Shown in pieces: positions 50,399 through 61,556 of a stretch of DNA of 64,000 bases. Source of the DNA: Alkalihalobacillus deserti (lineage in GTDB: Bacteria > Bacillota > Bacilli > Bacillales > Bacillaceae_D); NCBI RefSeq assembly GCF_020734105.1, contig NZ_JAJAFR010000006.1, forward strand, positions 124,001 to 188,000. Reading direction: 5' to 3'. The position numbers were made by a program, and so were the translations under genes. Each line of letters starts with the position of its first letter. The first letter of the stretch is position 1. A model generated the notes under the pieces. That model made no database searches, had not been told where the DNA came from, and saw nothing but the letters and a program-made list of their open reading frames with translations.

Positions 50399-51424
50399 AT
50401 GATTTCGTTAAGCGGCATCCGGAAAACGTTTCAAACAAAGGATGGACCGGTTACAGCAGTTGATGGCATAGATTTAAAGATTAATGAAGGTGAAATATAC
50501 GGGGTCATCGGATATAGTGGTGCTGGGAAAAGTACGTTGATTCGAATGCTTAATATGTTAGAGCATCCAACAGAAGGTGATGTTGAAGTCGCTGGACAAA
50601 CTCTTTCTAAGTTGAGTCAAAAAGATCTTCGAAGAGCGCGTCAAGAGATTGGCATGATCTTTCAACATTTTAATCTTCTTTGGTCTCGTACCGTTCGTGA
50701 AAATATTGCCTTTCCACTTGAAATTGCCGGTGTAAAAAAAGCTACGAGAGACCAGCGCGTCAATGAGTTAATTGAACTTGTTGGGTTAGAAGGAAGAGGG
50801 GAAAGTTATCCATCTCAATTAAGTGGTGGACAAAAGCAGCGGGTTGGGATTGCTCGTGCACTTGCTAATAATCCGAAAGTGCTTCTTTGTGATGAGGCGA
50901 CATCAGCACTTGACCCGAAAACAACTGACTCGATTCTTGATTTACTTGTTGATATTAATGAGAAGCTTGGCTTGACGATTATTCTGATTACCCATGAAAT
51001 GCATGTGATTCGAAAGATCTGTCATCAAGTGGCGGTGATGGGGGCTGGCCGTATCGTTGAGCAAGGACTCGTACGTGAAGTGTTCCGCAAACCAAAAGAG
51101 AACATGACGAAAGAGTTTGTTAAGCAGATTACAGAGCCGGAAGAAACGGTTGATGCGATTACACAAATGCTTAAAGAGCATCCAGAAGGTCAGATTGTTC
51201 AGTTAACATTTGTTGGTGAAGAAGCGGAGCGGCCGTTAATAACGCAATTGATTCGTCAGTTTGATGTTGAAGTGAACATTGTTCAAGGGAAAATCACGAA
51301 ATTCCAAGAGGGTTCTTATGGAACATTATTTGTCGCTTTAAATGGCGAGAAAGCTGAAATCGAAAAAGCGATCACCTTTATTCGTAATAAGGAAGTCGAT
51401 GTGGAGGTGATTGTCCATGATTGA
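50399..51424 (+). CDS. metN: methionine ABC transporter ATP-binding protein
   Basis: ATPase of the MetNPQ importer for L- and D-methionine. The 341-residue protein has Walker A GYSGAGKST, the signature LSGGQKQRVGIARALA, Walker B LLCDEATSALDP, and a C-terminal NIL domain (about 270-341, VQLTFVGEEAERPLITQLIR) that binds methionine and inhibits uptake when the amino acid is plentiful. It is first in metN-metP-metQ under the SAM riboswitch and overlaps metP by eight bases. Confidence 0.97.
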   Translation: MISLSGIRKTFQTKDGPVTAVDGIDLKINEGEIYGVIGYSGAGKSTLIRMLNMLEHPTEGDVEVAGQTLSKLSQKDLRRARQEIGMIFQHFNLLWSRTVRENIAFPLEIAGVKKATRDQRVNELIELVGLEGRGESYPSQLSGGQKQRVGIARALANNPKVLLCDEATSALDPKTTDSILDLLVDINEKLGLTIILITHEMHVIRKICHQVAVMGAGRIVEQGLVREVFRKPKENMTKEFVKQITEPEETVDAITQMLKEHPEGQIVQLTFVGEEAERPLITQLIRQFDVEVNIVQGKITKFQEGSYGTLFVALNGEKAEIEKAITFIRNKEVDVEVIVHD

Positions 51425-52085
51425 CCAATGGTTTGGAAAAGTGAAATGGGATAAACTTTGGGATGCAACTCTTGAGACACTTTACATGACAAGTATCTCA
51501 GTGACCGCAACATTCATCATTGGATTGATTCTAGGGATGATTCTATATTTAACAAGCAAAGGAAACCTTTGGGAACACGCGTTAGTCAATGGTGTTTTTA
51601 GTTTTATTGTTAATGTGTTTAGGTCGATTCCTTTCATTATTCTCATTGTTTTGTTAATTCCATTTACACGAATTCTTGTAGGCTCAATGTTAGGGGCGAA
51701 TGCCGCTTTGCCAGCGTTAATTATTGGAGCAGCTCCATTTTATGCGCGGATGGTTGAAATTGCACTGCGGGAAATTAACAAAGGTGTGATTGAGGCTTCT
51801 CAAGCTATGGGAGCTAGTAATTGGGATATTATCCGTAAAGTGCTGATTCCTGAATCACTACCTGCTTTGATTTCTGGTATCACCGTGACCGCGATTGCGC
51901 TAGTGAGTTACACGGCGATGGCTGGTGTCATTGGGGCAGGTGGACTAGGTCACTTTGCTTATTTAGAAGGTTTTCAACGAAACAACAGCCAAATTACATT
52001 AGTTGCTACAGTTGTCATCTTATTAGTTGTCTTCTTCATTCAATGGATGGGTGACTACTTTACAAATAAAACAGATAAACGATAA
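51417..52085 (+). CDS. metP: methionine ABC transporter permease
   Basis: MetI-family permease of 222 residues with five hydrophobic helices (for example LETLYMTSISVTATFIIGLI) and the ATPase-contact loop GVIEASQAMGASNWDIIRKV. GGAGGTGA at 51403-51410 lies six bases before ATG 51417; an in-frame TTG at 51411 is too close to it. It overlaps the end of metN and is followed after 16 bases by metQ. Confidence 0.97.
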   Translation: MIDQWFGKVKWDKLWDATLETLYMTSISVTATFIIGLILGMILYLTSKGNLWEHALVNGVFSFIVNVFRSIPFIILIVLLIPFTRILVGSMLGANAALPALIIGAAPFYARMVEIALREINKGVIEASQAMGASNWDIIRKVLIPESLPALISGITVTAIALVSYTAMAGVIGAGGLGHFAYLEGFQRNNSQITLVATVVILLVVFFIQWMGDYFTNKTDKR

Positions 52086-52101
52086 CAAGGGGGATTTACA
52101 G

Positions 52102-52953
52102 ATGAAGAAATTTTTAAGTTTGATTGGCGCAGCTGCATTGTCACTTTCATTAGTAGCATGCGGTGGTGCAGAGGAAGAAACAACTGAAGAGGTTGCAGAC
52201 GAAACAGCTCAAGAAGAATCAACAAAAATCGTAGTCGGTGCATCTGCTGTACCGCATACAGAAGTGCTTGAGTTTGCACAACCATTATTAGCTGAAGAAG
52301 GCATTGAGCTTGAGATTGTCACTTTCCAAGATTATATTTTACCAAATCAAACACTTCGTGATGGAGACATTGATGTTAACTATTTCCAAACACCTGGTTA
52401 CTTAGAAATGCAAATTGAAGAAAATGATTATGACTTTGTAAGCATTGGTTCCGTTCATGCAGAGCCAATTGGTGTTTATTCTAAAGAGTACTCTAGTTTA
52501 GAGGAGCTTCCAGAAGGTGCTAGCATTGTGATGAGTGATTCTATTAGTGACCACGGTCGTATCCTACCGATTTTTGAACGTGCTGGTTTAATTGAGCTTG
52601 ACGTTGAAGAAGGTGCCTTAGCAACAATCGATGATATTACATCTAATCCAAAGAACCTTAAATTTGGAGATCCGCAAGTAGAAGCGAAAATGCTCGCACC
52701 ATCTTTTGAAGCTGGTGAGGGCGATGCTGTTGTCATTAACACAAACTACGCACTAGAAGGCGGCGTGGACATTGAGCAATTTGGTATTGCGTTTGAAGGT
52801 GAAGATGTTCTTCAACCGAACTTAATCGTTGTCCGTGCTGAAGATGAAAACCGTCCTGAGCTACTAAAATTAGTTGAAATCCTTCAATCAGAAGAAGTTC
52901 AACAATTTATAATAGAAAATTATAAAGGTGCGGTAATTCCGTTAACGAACTAA
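52102..52953 (+). CDS. metQ: methionine-binding lipoprotein
   Basis: Substrate receptor of the MetNPQ importer, 283 residues. Signal peptide MKKFLSLIGAAALSLSLVAC with lipobox LVAC, an acidic linker, then the NLPA family domain: KIVVGASAVPHTEVLEFAQP, QDYILPNQTLRDGDIDVNYF, VSIGSVHAEPIGVYSK and VVINTNYALEGG. AAGGGGG supports ATG 52102, not the longer frame starting in metP. It closes the operon with a strong terminator. Confidence 0.97.
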   Translation: MKKFLSLIGAAALSLSLVACGGAEEETTEEVADETAQEESTKIVVGASAVPHTEVLEFAQPLLAEEGIELEIVTFQDYILPNQTLRDGDIDVNYFQTPGYLEMQIEENDYDFVSIGSVHAEPIGVYSKEYSSLEELPEGASIVMSDSISDHGRILPIFERAGLIELDVEEGALATIDDITSNPKNLKFGDPQVEAKMLAPSFEAGEGDAVVINTNYALEGGVDIEQFGIAFEGEDVLQPNLIVVRAEDENRPELLKLVEILQSEEVQQFIIENYKGAVIPLTN

Positions 52954-52992
52954 ATGAACTTTGGTTTATGTCGAAATAATTTCTAATAAACG

Positions 52993-53027
52993 AAAGGCTG
53001 TTGAGTGATAAACTCAACAGCCTTTTT
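52993..53027 (+). terminator. metNPQ terminator
   Basis: AAAGGCTGTTGAGT and ACTCAACAGCCTTT pair perfectly around a short loop, followed by a T run. Confidence 0.92.
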
Positions 53028-53139
53028 GAGGTAAGAAAGTTTAAAATTGAAGTGAAATACAGAATCGATTTTAAAGAAGTATAAAACCTAGTCAAAGAAG
53101 TAGGGATTCCGCTCATTGCAGCCTCGTCGTTTTTTAAAA

Positions 53140-53664
53140 CTAGATATCCCAACGAATAACTGTCTTAAAACGATCAGTGAAGCTCTTATTCTTGCTCGTA
53201 GTATCCGTTTTAAATAAGGCTCCTTCGATCCAAAGTTGATAAAGATAAAGAAGCACAGCCATGATGACAAAAGCTAAAAAAACTTCAAGGCTCCCGTGCT
53301 TGACTTCTTTAATAATGCCTAGAGGTACTATTACAAATTTGTGTAAACCAAATGCAAACAAAGAATCAACCACGACGTTGACAATCAGGAATAACCAGAA
53401 GCGTCCGAAGGTCACGGCGAAAATCCAAATGGTTCCGACGAAAAAGATTCCAAATGTGAAGGGGAGAAATGTAATTAAAGCGTCCGTTATTACCACGTTT
53501 TGAATAAGCCAATCCTGTGTGTAGGCAAGTTCTGCGTACAAGGTGACGAGCAAAGCTGAAAAAGTTGCAACGGGTGTGTAGCGTTTTATGAATTTTTTCT
53601 TCATAAACAATAATGTAAACCACGGTAAAAAAAGGATTAAACGGATAATCAATACTGGCCACAT
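53140..53664 (-). CDS. predicted integral membrane protein
   Basis: A 174-residue protein with about four to five hydrophobic helices (PVLIIRLILFLPWFTLLFM, ITFLPFTFGIFFVGTIWIFA, FGRFWLFLIVNVVVDSLFAF, VFLAFVIMAVLLYLYQLWIE) and a basic, Ser/Thr-rich C-terminal tail facing the cytoplasm by the positive-inside rule. I recognise no family motif. On the minus strand GGGGG precedes the ATG at a long distance (about 12 bases). It sits alone between the metNPQ terminator and a dispersed repeat. Confidence 0.7.
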   Translation of the reverse strand: MWPVLIIRLILFLPWFTLLFMKKKFIKRYTPVATFSALLVTLYAELAYTQDWLIQNVVITDALITFLPFTFGIFFVGTIWIFAVTFGRFWLFLIVNVVVDSLFAFGLHKFVIVPLGIIKEVKHGSLEVFLAFVIMAVLLYLYQLWIEGALFKTDTTSKNKSFTDRFKTVIRWDI

Positions 53665-53754
53665 ATTTTTTTGTGAACCCCCTAAAAATCAATTCTTATT
53701 AGTAATATTTCTTAAACAATCTAAGACATACATAGTTAAAGGAAAAGTTATTTT

Positions 53755-53930
53755 AGAGGCCGCTGAAAAAGTCCCTTTTAGCAGATTCGAGGAAGCAGCA
53801 ATGGCTCCACACGTTGCGCGCCAGCAATGAGAAACCCACTCATAGCCGGCTTAAGACAAAGCAACGGTTCCGCTCATTGCTTAAAGACCACTGAAAAAAG
53901 GTTAAAACCGTACCTTTTTTCAGTGGTCTC
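53755..53930 (+). repeat. dispersed intergenic repeat, full copy D
   Basis: Longest copy. Order: GAGGCCGCTGAAAAAGTCCC, AGCAGCAATGGCTCCACACG, AACCCACTCATAGCCGGCTT, GCAACGGTTCCGCTCATTGC, and the terminal hairpin AGACCACTGAAAAAAGGT/ACCTTTTTTCAGTGGTCT (53885-53929). No ORF is supported in it. It fills most of the 324-bp gap between the membrane protein gene and yurZ; the rest shows nothing further. Confidence 0.85.
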
Positions 53931-54021
53931 GTTATTTTAGTCCTCTTTTTTCAGTGTATAAACCCATTTATAGCTACGGATACTATCATTGTCGCAATTT
54001 AACAAAGGGGGCTTTATTAAA

Positions 54022-54399
54022 ATGGAACAGCAACAAGAAGGAACTCCAATTGAACAAGCATTACAAGATTATAAACAAGGATTAGGCAATTTCACACAAA
54101 AAATGCCTGATATTGCGAAGAAATACAACGCATTCACGGAAGCGTGTTTTGCAGATGGGAAGCTTTCACAAAAGGAAAAGCAAATGATTGCGCTAGGCAT
54201 TAGTGTGTATTCTCAAGATGAGTATTGCATCATTTATCATGCTAAAGGATGTTTAGATCAAGGTTGTTCAGAAGAAGAAATTCTTGAGACGGTTGGAGTG
54301 ACAGCTGCATTTGGTGGCGGGGCTGCGATGAGCCAAGCGGTTACACTCGTTCAAGAATGTATTAGTGAACTAGATGGAAGTGGTTCTCAAGTTCAATAA
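54022..54399 (+). CDS. yurZ: carboxymuconolactone decarboxylase-family protein (YurZ-like)
   Basis: A 125-residue AhpD-like all-helical protein. The signature region is [20 protein letters not shown] followed by [20 protein letters not shown]: a Cys and a His on one helix, but not the CxxC of true AhpD peroxidases. The fold supports roles in peroxide or redox chemistry; the substrate is unknown. Position between metQ and the suf operon is that of B. subtilis yurZ. ATG 54022 follows AAAGGGGG; the in-frame upstream start 53989 does not. Confidence 0.88.
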   Translation: MEQQQEGTPIEQALQDYKQGLGNFTQKMPDIAKKYNAFTEACFADGKLSQKEKQMIALGISVYSQDEYCIIYHAKGCLDQGCSEEEILETVGVTAAFGGGAAMSQAVTLVQECISELDGSGSQVQ

Positions 54400-54555
54400 G
54401 CTAGGATGTTAAAGGATTTGTATCGGTATATTTTCTGACAATACTTAAACACTTCTCAAGGCTCAATATACTAATATATCTCGTTATTTCGTTGTTGGTG
54501 GAATTTTCTGATCATGGTAAGATTACATCTGACAATAACGAGAAAGGGTTGATTC

Positions 54556-54750
54556 ATTATCCATTCAATAGACACAAGTCGTAATGAGGGCCATTCAGCT
54601 GTCAAAGGAGAAATGGAAAAGGGATTGCAACAAGCACACGGGATTAATTATTCTGAATACAATCAAAGTTTAGAAAAACGTATTCAAATTGAGAAACAAC
54701 GTGAAAAAGATTACGAGGCTAGCAAAAAAATTGCAGCTCAATTTAGCTAG
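54556..54750 (+). CDS. small charged protein with uncertain, possibly ATT, start
   Basis: An open frame closed by TAG at 54748-54750 reads IIHSIDTSRNEGHSAVKGEM, then a charged helix NQSLEKRIQIEKQREKDYEA and ends KKIAAQFS. A TGA lies directly upstream (54550-54552), leaving ATT 54556 as the only start near the AGAAAGGG site at 54541-54548; the first ATG is at 54613, with GGAG only three bases ahead of it. The coding look (strong amphipathic helix, no stops) suggests a real gene of 45 to 64 residues. No function known; a terminator follows. Confidence 0.5.
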   Translation: MIHSIDTSRNEGHSAVKGEMEKGLQQAHGINYSEYNQSLEKRIQIEKQREKDYEASKKIAAQFS

Positions 54751-54778
54751 GGTCGTATCAGTTATGATAGATCGAGTT

Positions 54779-54812
54779 AGAGTAGTGCCTTGAGGTGCTA
54801 CTCTTTTTTTAT
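54779..54812 (+). terminator. terminator before the suf operon
   Basis: AGAGTAGTGCC and GGTGCTACTCT (one G-U pair) around TTGA, followed by seven T. Confidence 0.85.
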
Positions 54813-54975
54813 TGACGCTATTTTGTGAAGATTTCCCTCCTTTCAACCTTAAGTTATAAAAGAAATTTTACATACTTTAAATAGTATGAAACGAAGTATA
54901 GGGCTGTAGAGTAAGGTTCTCAAGAAAGTTTCCACTATAAACATAGGTATAATAGTTTTTACTGAATCGCAGTCC

Positions 54976-55004
54976 TTGAACTTATAATAGATTTGTTATA
55001 AGAT
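54976..55004 (+). promoter_or_regulatory. candidate suf promoter with inverted repeat
   Basis: TTGAAC and TAAGAT are 17 bases apart. The inverted repeat CTTATAA-N8-TTATAAG (54981-55002) fills the spacer and touches the -10. Another TATAAT lies at 54948-54953. No ORF is present from 54813 to 55094. An operator role for the inverted repeat is inferred from placement only. Confidence 0.4.
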
Positions 55005-55094
55005 TGTAATGAGAATAGATTGAGAATAAAATTAAATAAAAAATTAAATGCAGCTTTGTCCAGGATAAAGCATAATACATTGGAGGTCGTCGTA

Positions 55095-55886
55095 ATGTCA
55101 GTACCATATCTTAAAATTGAAAACCTACACGTATCAGTAGAAGGGAATGAAATCCTTAAAGATTTCAACCTTGAAATTAAAGGTGGAGAATTCCATGCGA
55201 TCATGGGACCGAACGGAACAGGTAAATCTACTTTAGCTTCTGCTATTATGGGACACCCTAAATATGAAATTACAAGTGGATCGGTAACAATTAATGGGGA
55301 AGATCTTCTTGAAATGGAAGTTGACGAACGTGCACAAGCTGGTCTTTTCTTAGCAATGCAGTACCCAAGTGAAATTAGTGGGATTACAAATGCAGACTTC
55401 TTACGTTCAGCGATCAATGCAAAACGTGAGGAAGGAGACGAAATTTCATTAATGAAATTTATTCGCCAACTTGATAAAAAAATGGAACTACTTGATATGG
55501 ATGATTCATTTTCACACCGTTATTTAAACGAAGGCTTCTCAGGTGGAGAAAAGAAGCGCAATGAAATCCTCCAACTTTTAATGCTTGAGCCGAAAATTGC
55601 CATCCTTGATGAAATTGATTCTGGTTTAGATATCGATGCACTTAAAGTGGTTTCTAAAGGGATTAACGAAATGCGCAGTGAGAACTTTGGTTGCTTAATG
55701 ATTACTCACTACCAACGTTTACTTGACTATATCACTCCTGATAAAGTACACGTAATGATGCAAGGTCGTATTGTGAAATCTGGTGGCGCTGAGCTTGCTA
55801 CTCGCCTTGAAAAAGAAGGTTATGACTGGATTAAGGTTGAGCTTGGTATTGAAGATGAGCGTGTAGGCGCAAACCTAGAAGCGTAA
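55095..55886 (+). CDS. sufC: Fe-S cluster assembly ATPase SufC
   Basis: ATPase of the SufBCD scaffold that builds iron-sulfur clusters. The 263-residue protein has Walker A MGPNGTGKSTLASAIMG, the signature FSGGEKKRNEILQLLMLEP and Walker B AILDEIDSGLDIDALK, all in the SufC form. GGAGGT at 55082-55087 sets ATG 55095; the frame is open back to 55020. It is first in the Firmicute-type order sufC-sufD-sufS-sufU-sufB. Confidence 0.98.
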   Translation: MSVPYLKIENLHVSVEGNEILKDFNLEIKGGEFHAIMGPNGTGKSTLASAIMGHPKYEITSGSVTINGEDLLEMEVDERAQAGLFLAMQYPSEISGITNADFLRSAINAKREEGDEISLMKFIRQLDKKMELLDMDDSFSHRYLNEGFSGGEKKRNEILQLLMLEPKIAILDEIDSGLDIDALKVVSKGINEMRSENFGCLMITHYQRLLDYITPDKVHVMMQGRIVKSGGAELATRLEKEGYDWIKVELGIEDERVGANLEA

Positions 55887-55959
55887 GAAAATCGCAGATA
55901 TAGATGAAACAATCGACTCGCATTAGGCGAGTGAGTTTAAAAGTAAAGGGTGGGTATGT

Positions 55960-58911
<2,952 letters not shown>

Positions 58912-58913
58912 GA

Positions 58914-58957
58914 GAGTTGATTCAAAAAAGTAGCTTTTATCTTTTTGAAGTAAACTC
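58914..58957 (+). other. hairpin between sufU and sufB
   Basis: GAGTT...CAAAAAAG and CTTTTTG...AACTC pair with a few mismatches around a loop. No T run follows, so it may act as an RNA stability or processing element that lets sufB accumulate separately. It resembles the hairpin ends of the dispersed repeat. Confidence 0.45.
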
Positions 58958-58987
58958 GATAGTTAGACTATATGAGGAGGGTTTCAA

Positions 58988-60385
58988 ATGGCTAAAAAAA
59001 TGCCTGAAATCGGAGAATATCAATACGGTTTCTCAGACAAAGATGTCTCGATTTTCCGTTCGAAGCGTGGATTAACGAAAGAAATCGTTGAAGAAATCTC
59101 ACGTATGAAAAGTGAACCACAATGGATGTTAGACTTCCGTTTAAAATCGTTAGAAATGTTCTACAAAATGCCTATGCCACAATGGGGTGGAGATTTATCT
59201 GAACTTCACTTTGATGACATCACTTACTACGTTAAGCCATCAGAGAAATCAGAAAAGTCATGGGATGAAGTGCCAGAGGAAATTAAAAATACGTTTGATA
59301 AGCTAGGTATTCCAGAGGCAGAGCAAAAGTATCTTGCTGGGGTTTCTGCTCAGTATGAATCTGAGGTTGTTTACCATAGCATGAAGCAAGAATTAACGGA
59401 TCAAGGAATTCTGTTTACAGATACAGATACAGCGTTAAGAGAGCATGAGGAAATTTTCAAAGAGCATTTTGGAACAATTATTCCTCCGTCTGATAATAAG
59501 TTCGCGGCATTAAACTCAGCTGTATGGTCTGGTGGATCATTCATCTATGTACCAAAAGGTATTAAATCTGAAACACCATTACAAGCGTACTTCCGTATTA
59601 ACTCTGAAAACATGGGTCAATTTGAACGTACTCTAATCATTGCTGATGAAGACAGTTCTGTACACTATGTTGAAGGTTGTACAGCGCCTGTTTATTCAAC
59701 GAACTCACTTCATAGTGCGGTTGTTGAGATCATTGTTAAGAAAAACGCATACTGTCGTTACACAACGATTCAAAACTGGGCTCCAAACATCTTCAACCTT
59801 GTTACAAAACGTGCAGTAGCTGATGCTGGTGCAACAATGGAATGGGTTGATGGGAACATCGGTTCAAAATTAACGATGAAGTACCCAGCTGTTATCATGC
59901 GCGGTGAGGGAGCGAAAGGAACAATCCTTTCAATCGCAATCGCTGGTAAAGGACAGCACCAAGATGCTGGAGCAAAAGTTCATCATCTTGCACCAAATTG
60001 TTCATCGACCATTGTATCGAAGTCGATTTCTAAACATGGTGGTAAAGTAACATACCGTGGTGTCTGTCACTTTGGTCGTAAGTCAGCTGGCTCGAAGTCG
60101 AAGATTGAGTGTGATACGTTAATCATGGATAACAAGTCAACTTCTGACACAATTCCATATAACGAAATTCTAAACAATAACATTACACTTGAGCATGAAG
60201 CAACGGTTTCAAAGGTGTCAGAAGATCAACTCTTCTACCTAATGAGCCGTGGTATTTCTGAGCAAGAAGCAACAGAAATGATCGTAATGGGCTTCATTGA
60301 GCCATTCACAAAAGAACTACCGATGGAATACGCTGTTGAAATGAACCGTCTGATCAAGTTTGAGATGGAAGGGTCAATCGGGTAA
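58988..60385 (+). CDS. sufB: Fe-S cluster assembly protein SufB
   Basis: Central scaffold subunit on which clusters form, 465 residues. Conserved stretches: [60 protein letters not shown] (with the conserved Cys), [40 protein letters not shown] and [28 protein letters not shown] lies eight bases before the ATG. It is the last gene of the operon, closed by a strong terminator. Confidence 0.98.
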   Translation: MAKKMPEIGEYQYGFSDKDVSIFRSKRGLTKEIVEEISRMKSEPQWMLDFRLKSLEMFYKMPMPQWGGDLSELHFDDITYYVKPSEKSEKSWDEVPEEIKNTFDKLGIPEAEQKYLAGVSAQYESEVVYHSMKQELTDQGILFTDTDTALREHEEIFKEHFGTIIPPSDNKFAALNSAVWSGGSFIYVPKGIKSETPLQAYFRINSENMGQFERTLIIADEDSSVHYVEGCTAPVYSTNSLHSAVVEIIVKKNAYCRYTTIQNWAPNIFNLVTKRAVADAGATMEWVDGNIGSKLTMKYPAVIMRGEGAKGTILSIAIAGKGQHQDAGAKVHHLAPNCSSTIVSKSISKHGGKVTYRGVCHFGRKSAGSKSKIECDTLIMDNKSTSDTIPYNEILNNNITLEHEATVSKVSEDQLFYLMSRGISEQEATEMIVMGFIEPFTKELPMEYAVEMNRLIKFEMEGSIG

Positions 60386-60393
60386 TAAAATAG

Positions 60394-60427
60394 AAAAGGC
60401 GAATCCCGCTGGGGTTCGCCTTTTTTT
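60394..60427 (+). terminator. suf operon terminator
   Basis: AAAAGGCGAATCCC and GGGGTTCGCCTTTT pair (one G-U pair) around a short loop and end in a T run. Confidence 0.92.
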
Positions 60428-60541
60428 GCAATAATCTTTAACTAATGGGTTGGTAGTTTGAGGAAATGATGGAAAAAGAATTAGTTAAAAATTCTTCTGT
60501 AATTTTTGAATTAAATAATAAAAAGCTTTATTTTTTTTATC

Positions 60542-60561
60542 AATTGTCTTACAATTATAAT
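60542..60561 (+). promoter_or_regulatory. GntR-type operator at the regulator's own promoter
   Basis: AATTGT-CTT-ACAATT is a 15-base palindrome (60542-60556) containing TTGTCTTACAA, which fits the FadR-subfamily pattern TNGTNNNACNA. It abuts the -10 TATAAT (60556-60561), so binding would block the regulator's own transcription. The same TTGTCTTACAA recurs at 61408-61418. Confidence 0.65.
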
Positions 60562-60594
60562 AAAGACATAAGTCTACCAAGAGGAGGTTTTAAC

Positions 60595-61302
60595 ATGGCA
60601 GACAACAAAGAAGTAGATATTAAATCACTTAGCCGAAAATCGCTTTCTAAACAAGTTATTGATGAAATTATAAATTTATTAATGACCGGACAGTTGAAAC
60701 CAGGAGACCGGATACCATCCGAACACGAATTAATGGAAATTTGTGATGTGAGTAGACCCGTTATACGTGAGGCATTAACGTCACTAGAAGTACTGGGAAT
60801 TGTGAATCGAAAAACTCGTCATGGGACGTTTTTTTCTGAGAGAATTGGAAGCAAACCGTTTTCAATGATGTTAGCGCTTTCAGCTGGAGATGTCGTTTCT
60901 ATTATCGAAACAAGAGTTGCCTTAGAATTAGGAGTGGTCACATTAGCGGCTGAAAAAATTACAGACAATGAGCTTGAGCTAATTAGAAAAAATATTGAAG
61001 AGATGAGAAATTTACCGACTAATGATTCTTCAGAAGTAGATATGCGTTTTCATAAGATCATTGCACAAAGTGCTAGAAATCCACTGTTTGAAGGAATTAT
61101 TGATGCGTTGCAGAAGTTTCATTCCAAAATTTTAGAACAAATTCCACTCGAAGATCGAAACTTAGATGATACGTTAAGCTATCACGTCGAGATTTATCAT
61201 GCCCTTTTAAAAAGAGATCCAGTTGAAGCATACATTGCGATGTATCGTCATCTCGATTTTGTAAGAAAGAAAGCATTGAAAAGTTTAAAAATAAATAAAT
61301 GA
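60595..61302 (+). CDS. GntR family transcriptional regulator, FadR/FCD subfamily
   Basis: A 235-residue DNA-binding protein. N-terminal winged helix: SLSKQVIDEIINLLMTGQLK, PGDRIPSEHELMEICDVSRP and VIREALTSLEVLGIVNRKTR. C-terminal FCD ligand domain (about 95-235) with IIETRVALELGVVTLAAEKI and metal-binding His residues in DMRFHKIIAQSARNPLF and YHVEIYHALLKRDP. It probably senses a sugar acid linked to the downstream mannonate dehydratase-like gene. GAGGAGG fits ATG 60595; the longer frame from 60466 crosses the promoter. Confidence 0.88.
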   Translation: MADNKEVDIKSLSRKSLSKQVIDEIINLLMTGQLKPGDRIPSEHELMEICDVSRPVIREALTSLEVLGIVNRKTRHGTFFSERIGSKPFSMMLALSAGDVVSIIETRVALELGVVTLAAEKITDNELELIRKNIEEMRNLPTNDSSEVDMRFHKIIAQSARNPLFEGIIDALQKFHSKILEQIPLEDRNLDDTLSYHVEIYHALLKRDPVEAYIAMYRHLDFVRKKALKSLKINK

Positions 61303-61308
61303 AAATAT

Positions 61309-61346
61309 TGAATAATGGATAAGCGTTTATCCATTATTCAGTATAA
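61309..61346 (+). terminator. 14-bp-arm inverted repeat after the regulator gene
   Basis: TGAATAATGGATAA and TTATCCATTATTCA are exact reverse complements around GCGT; an A-rich then T-rich tract follows. It can act as a terminator. The symmetric centre GATAAGCGTTTATC could instead be a protein-binding site of LacI/CcpA shape, though it does not fit the cre consensus. Confidence 0.6.
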
Positions 61347-61390
61347 AAATTTTTTCATTTGAATAGGAAACATTTTTTTAAAATTCGGTA

Positions 61391-61419
61391 TTGACTATAC
61401 AATTCATTTGTCTTACAAT
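61391..61419 (+). promoter_or_regulatory. promoter with GntR operator for the dehydratase-TctAB operon
   Basis: TTGACT (61391-61396) and TACAAT (61414-61419) are 17 bases apart. TTGTCTTACAA at 61408-61418 covers the -10 and is identical to the site at the regulator's own promoter. The leader to the first gene is about 130 bases. Confidence 0.7.
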
Positions 61420-61556
61420 TAGATTATCAAATAATTAGTCAATTGCGGATAGCATGGGTCGTTCGAGAAAGACCTTAATTTTCATAAGAGGTTTGAAAGC
61501 GCATACTTGAACTGATCTACTTGAATGAAGTTTTAGACAAATGGAGGGAAAAGAAG

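Noticed and set aside
53588-53830. 80-codon plus-strand ORF running into the dispersed repeat
   Set aside because: Half is antisense to the membrane protein gene, half is repeat; no ribosome binding site.
61309-61340. cre site in the inverted repeat after the GntR gene
   Set aside because: The centre AAGCGTTT is cre-like but the flanking TG/CA positions do not match; four mismatches to the consensus.
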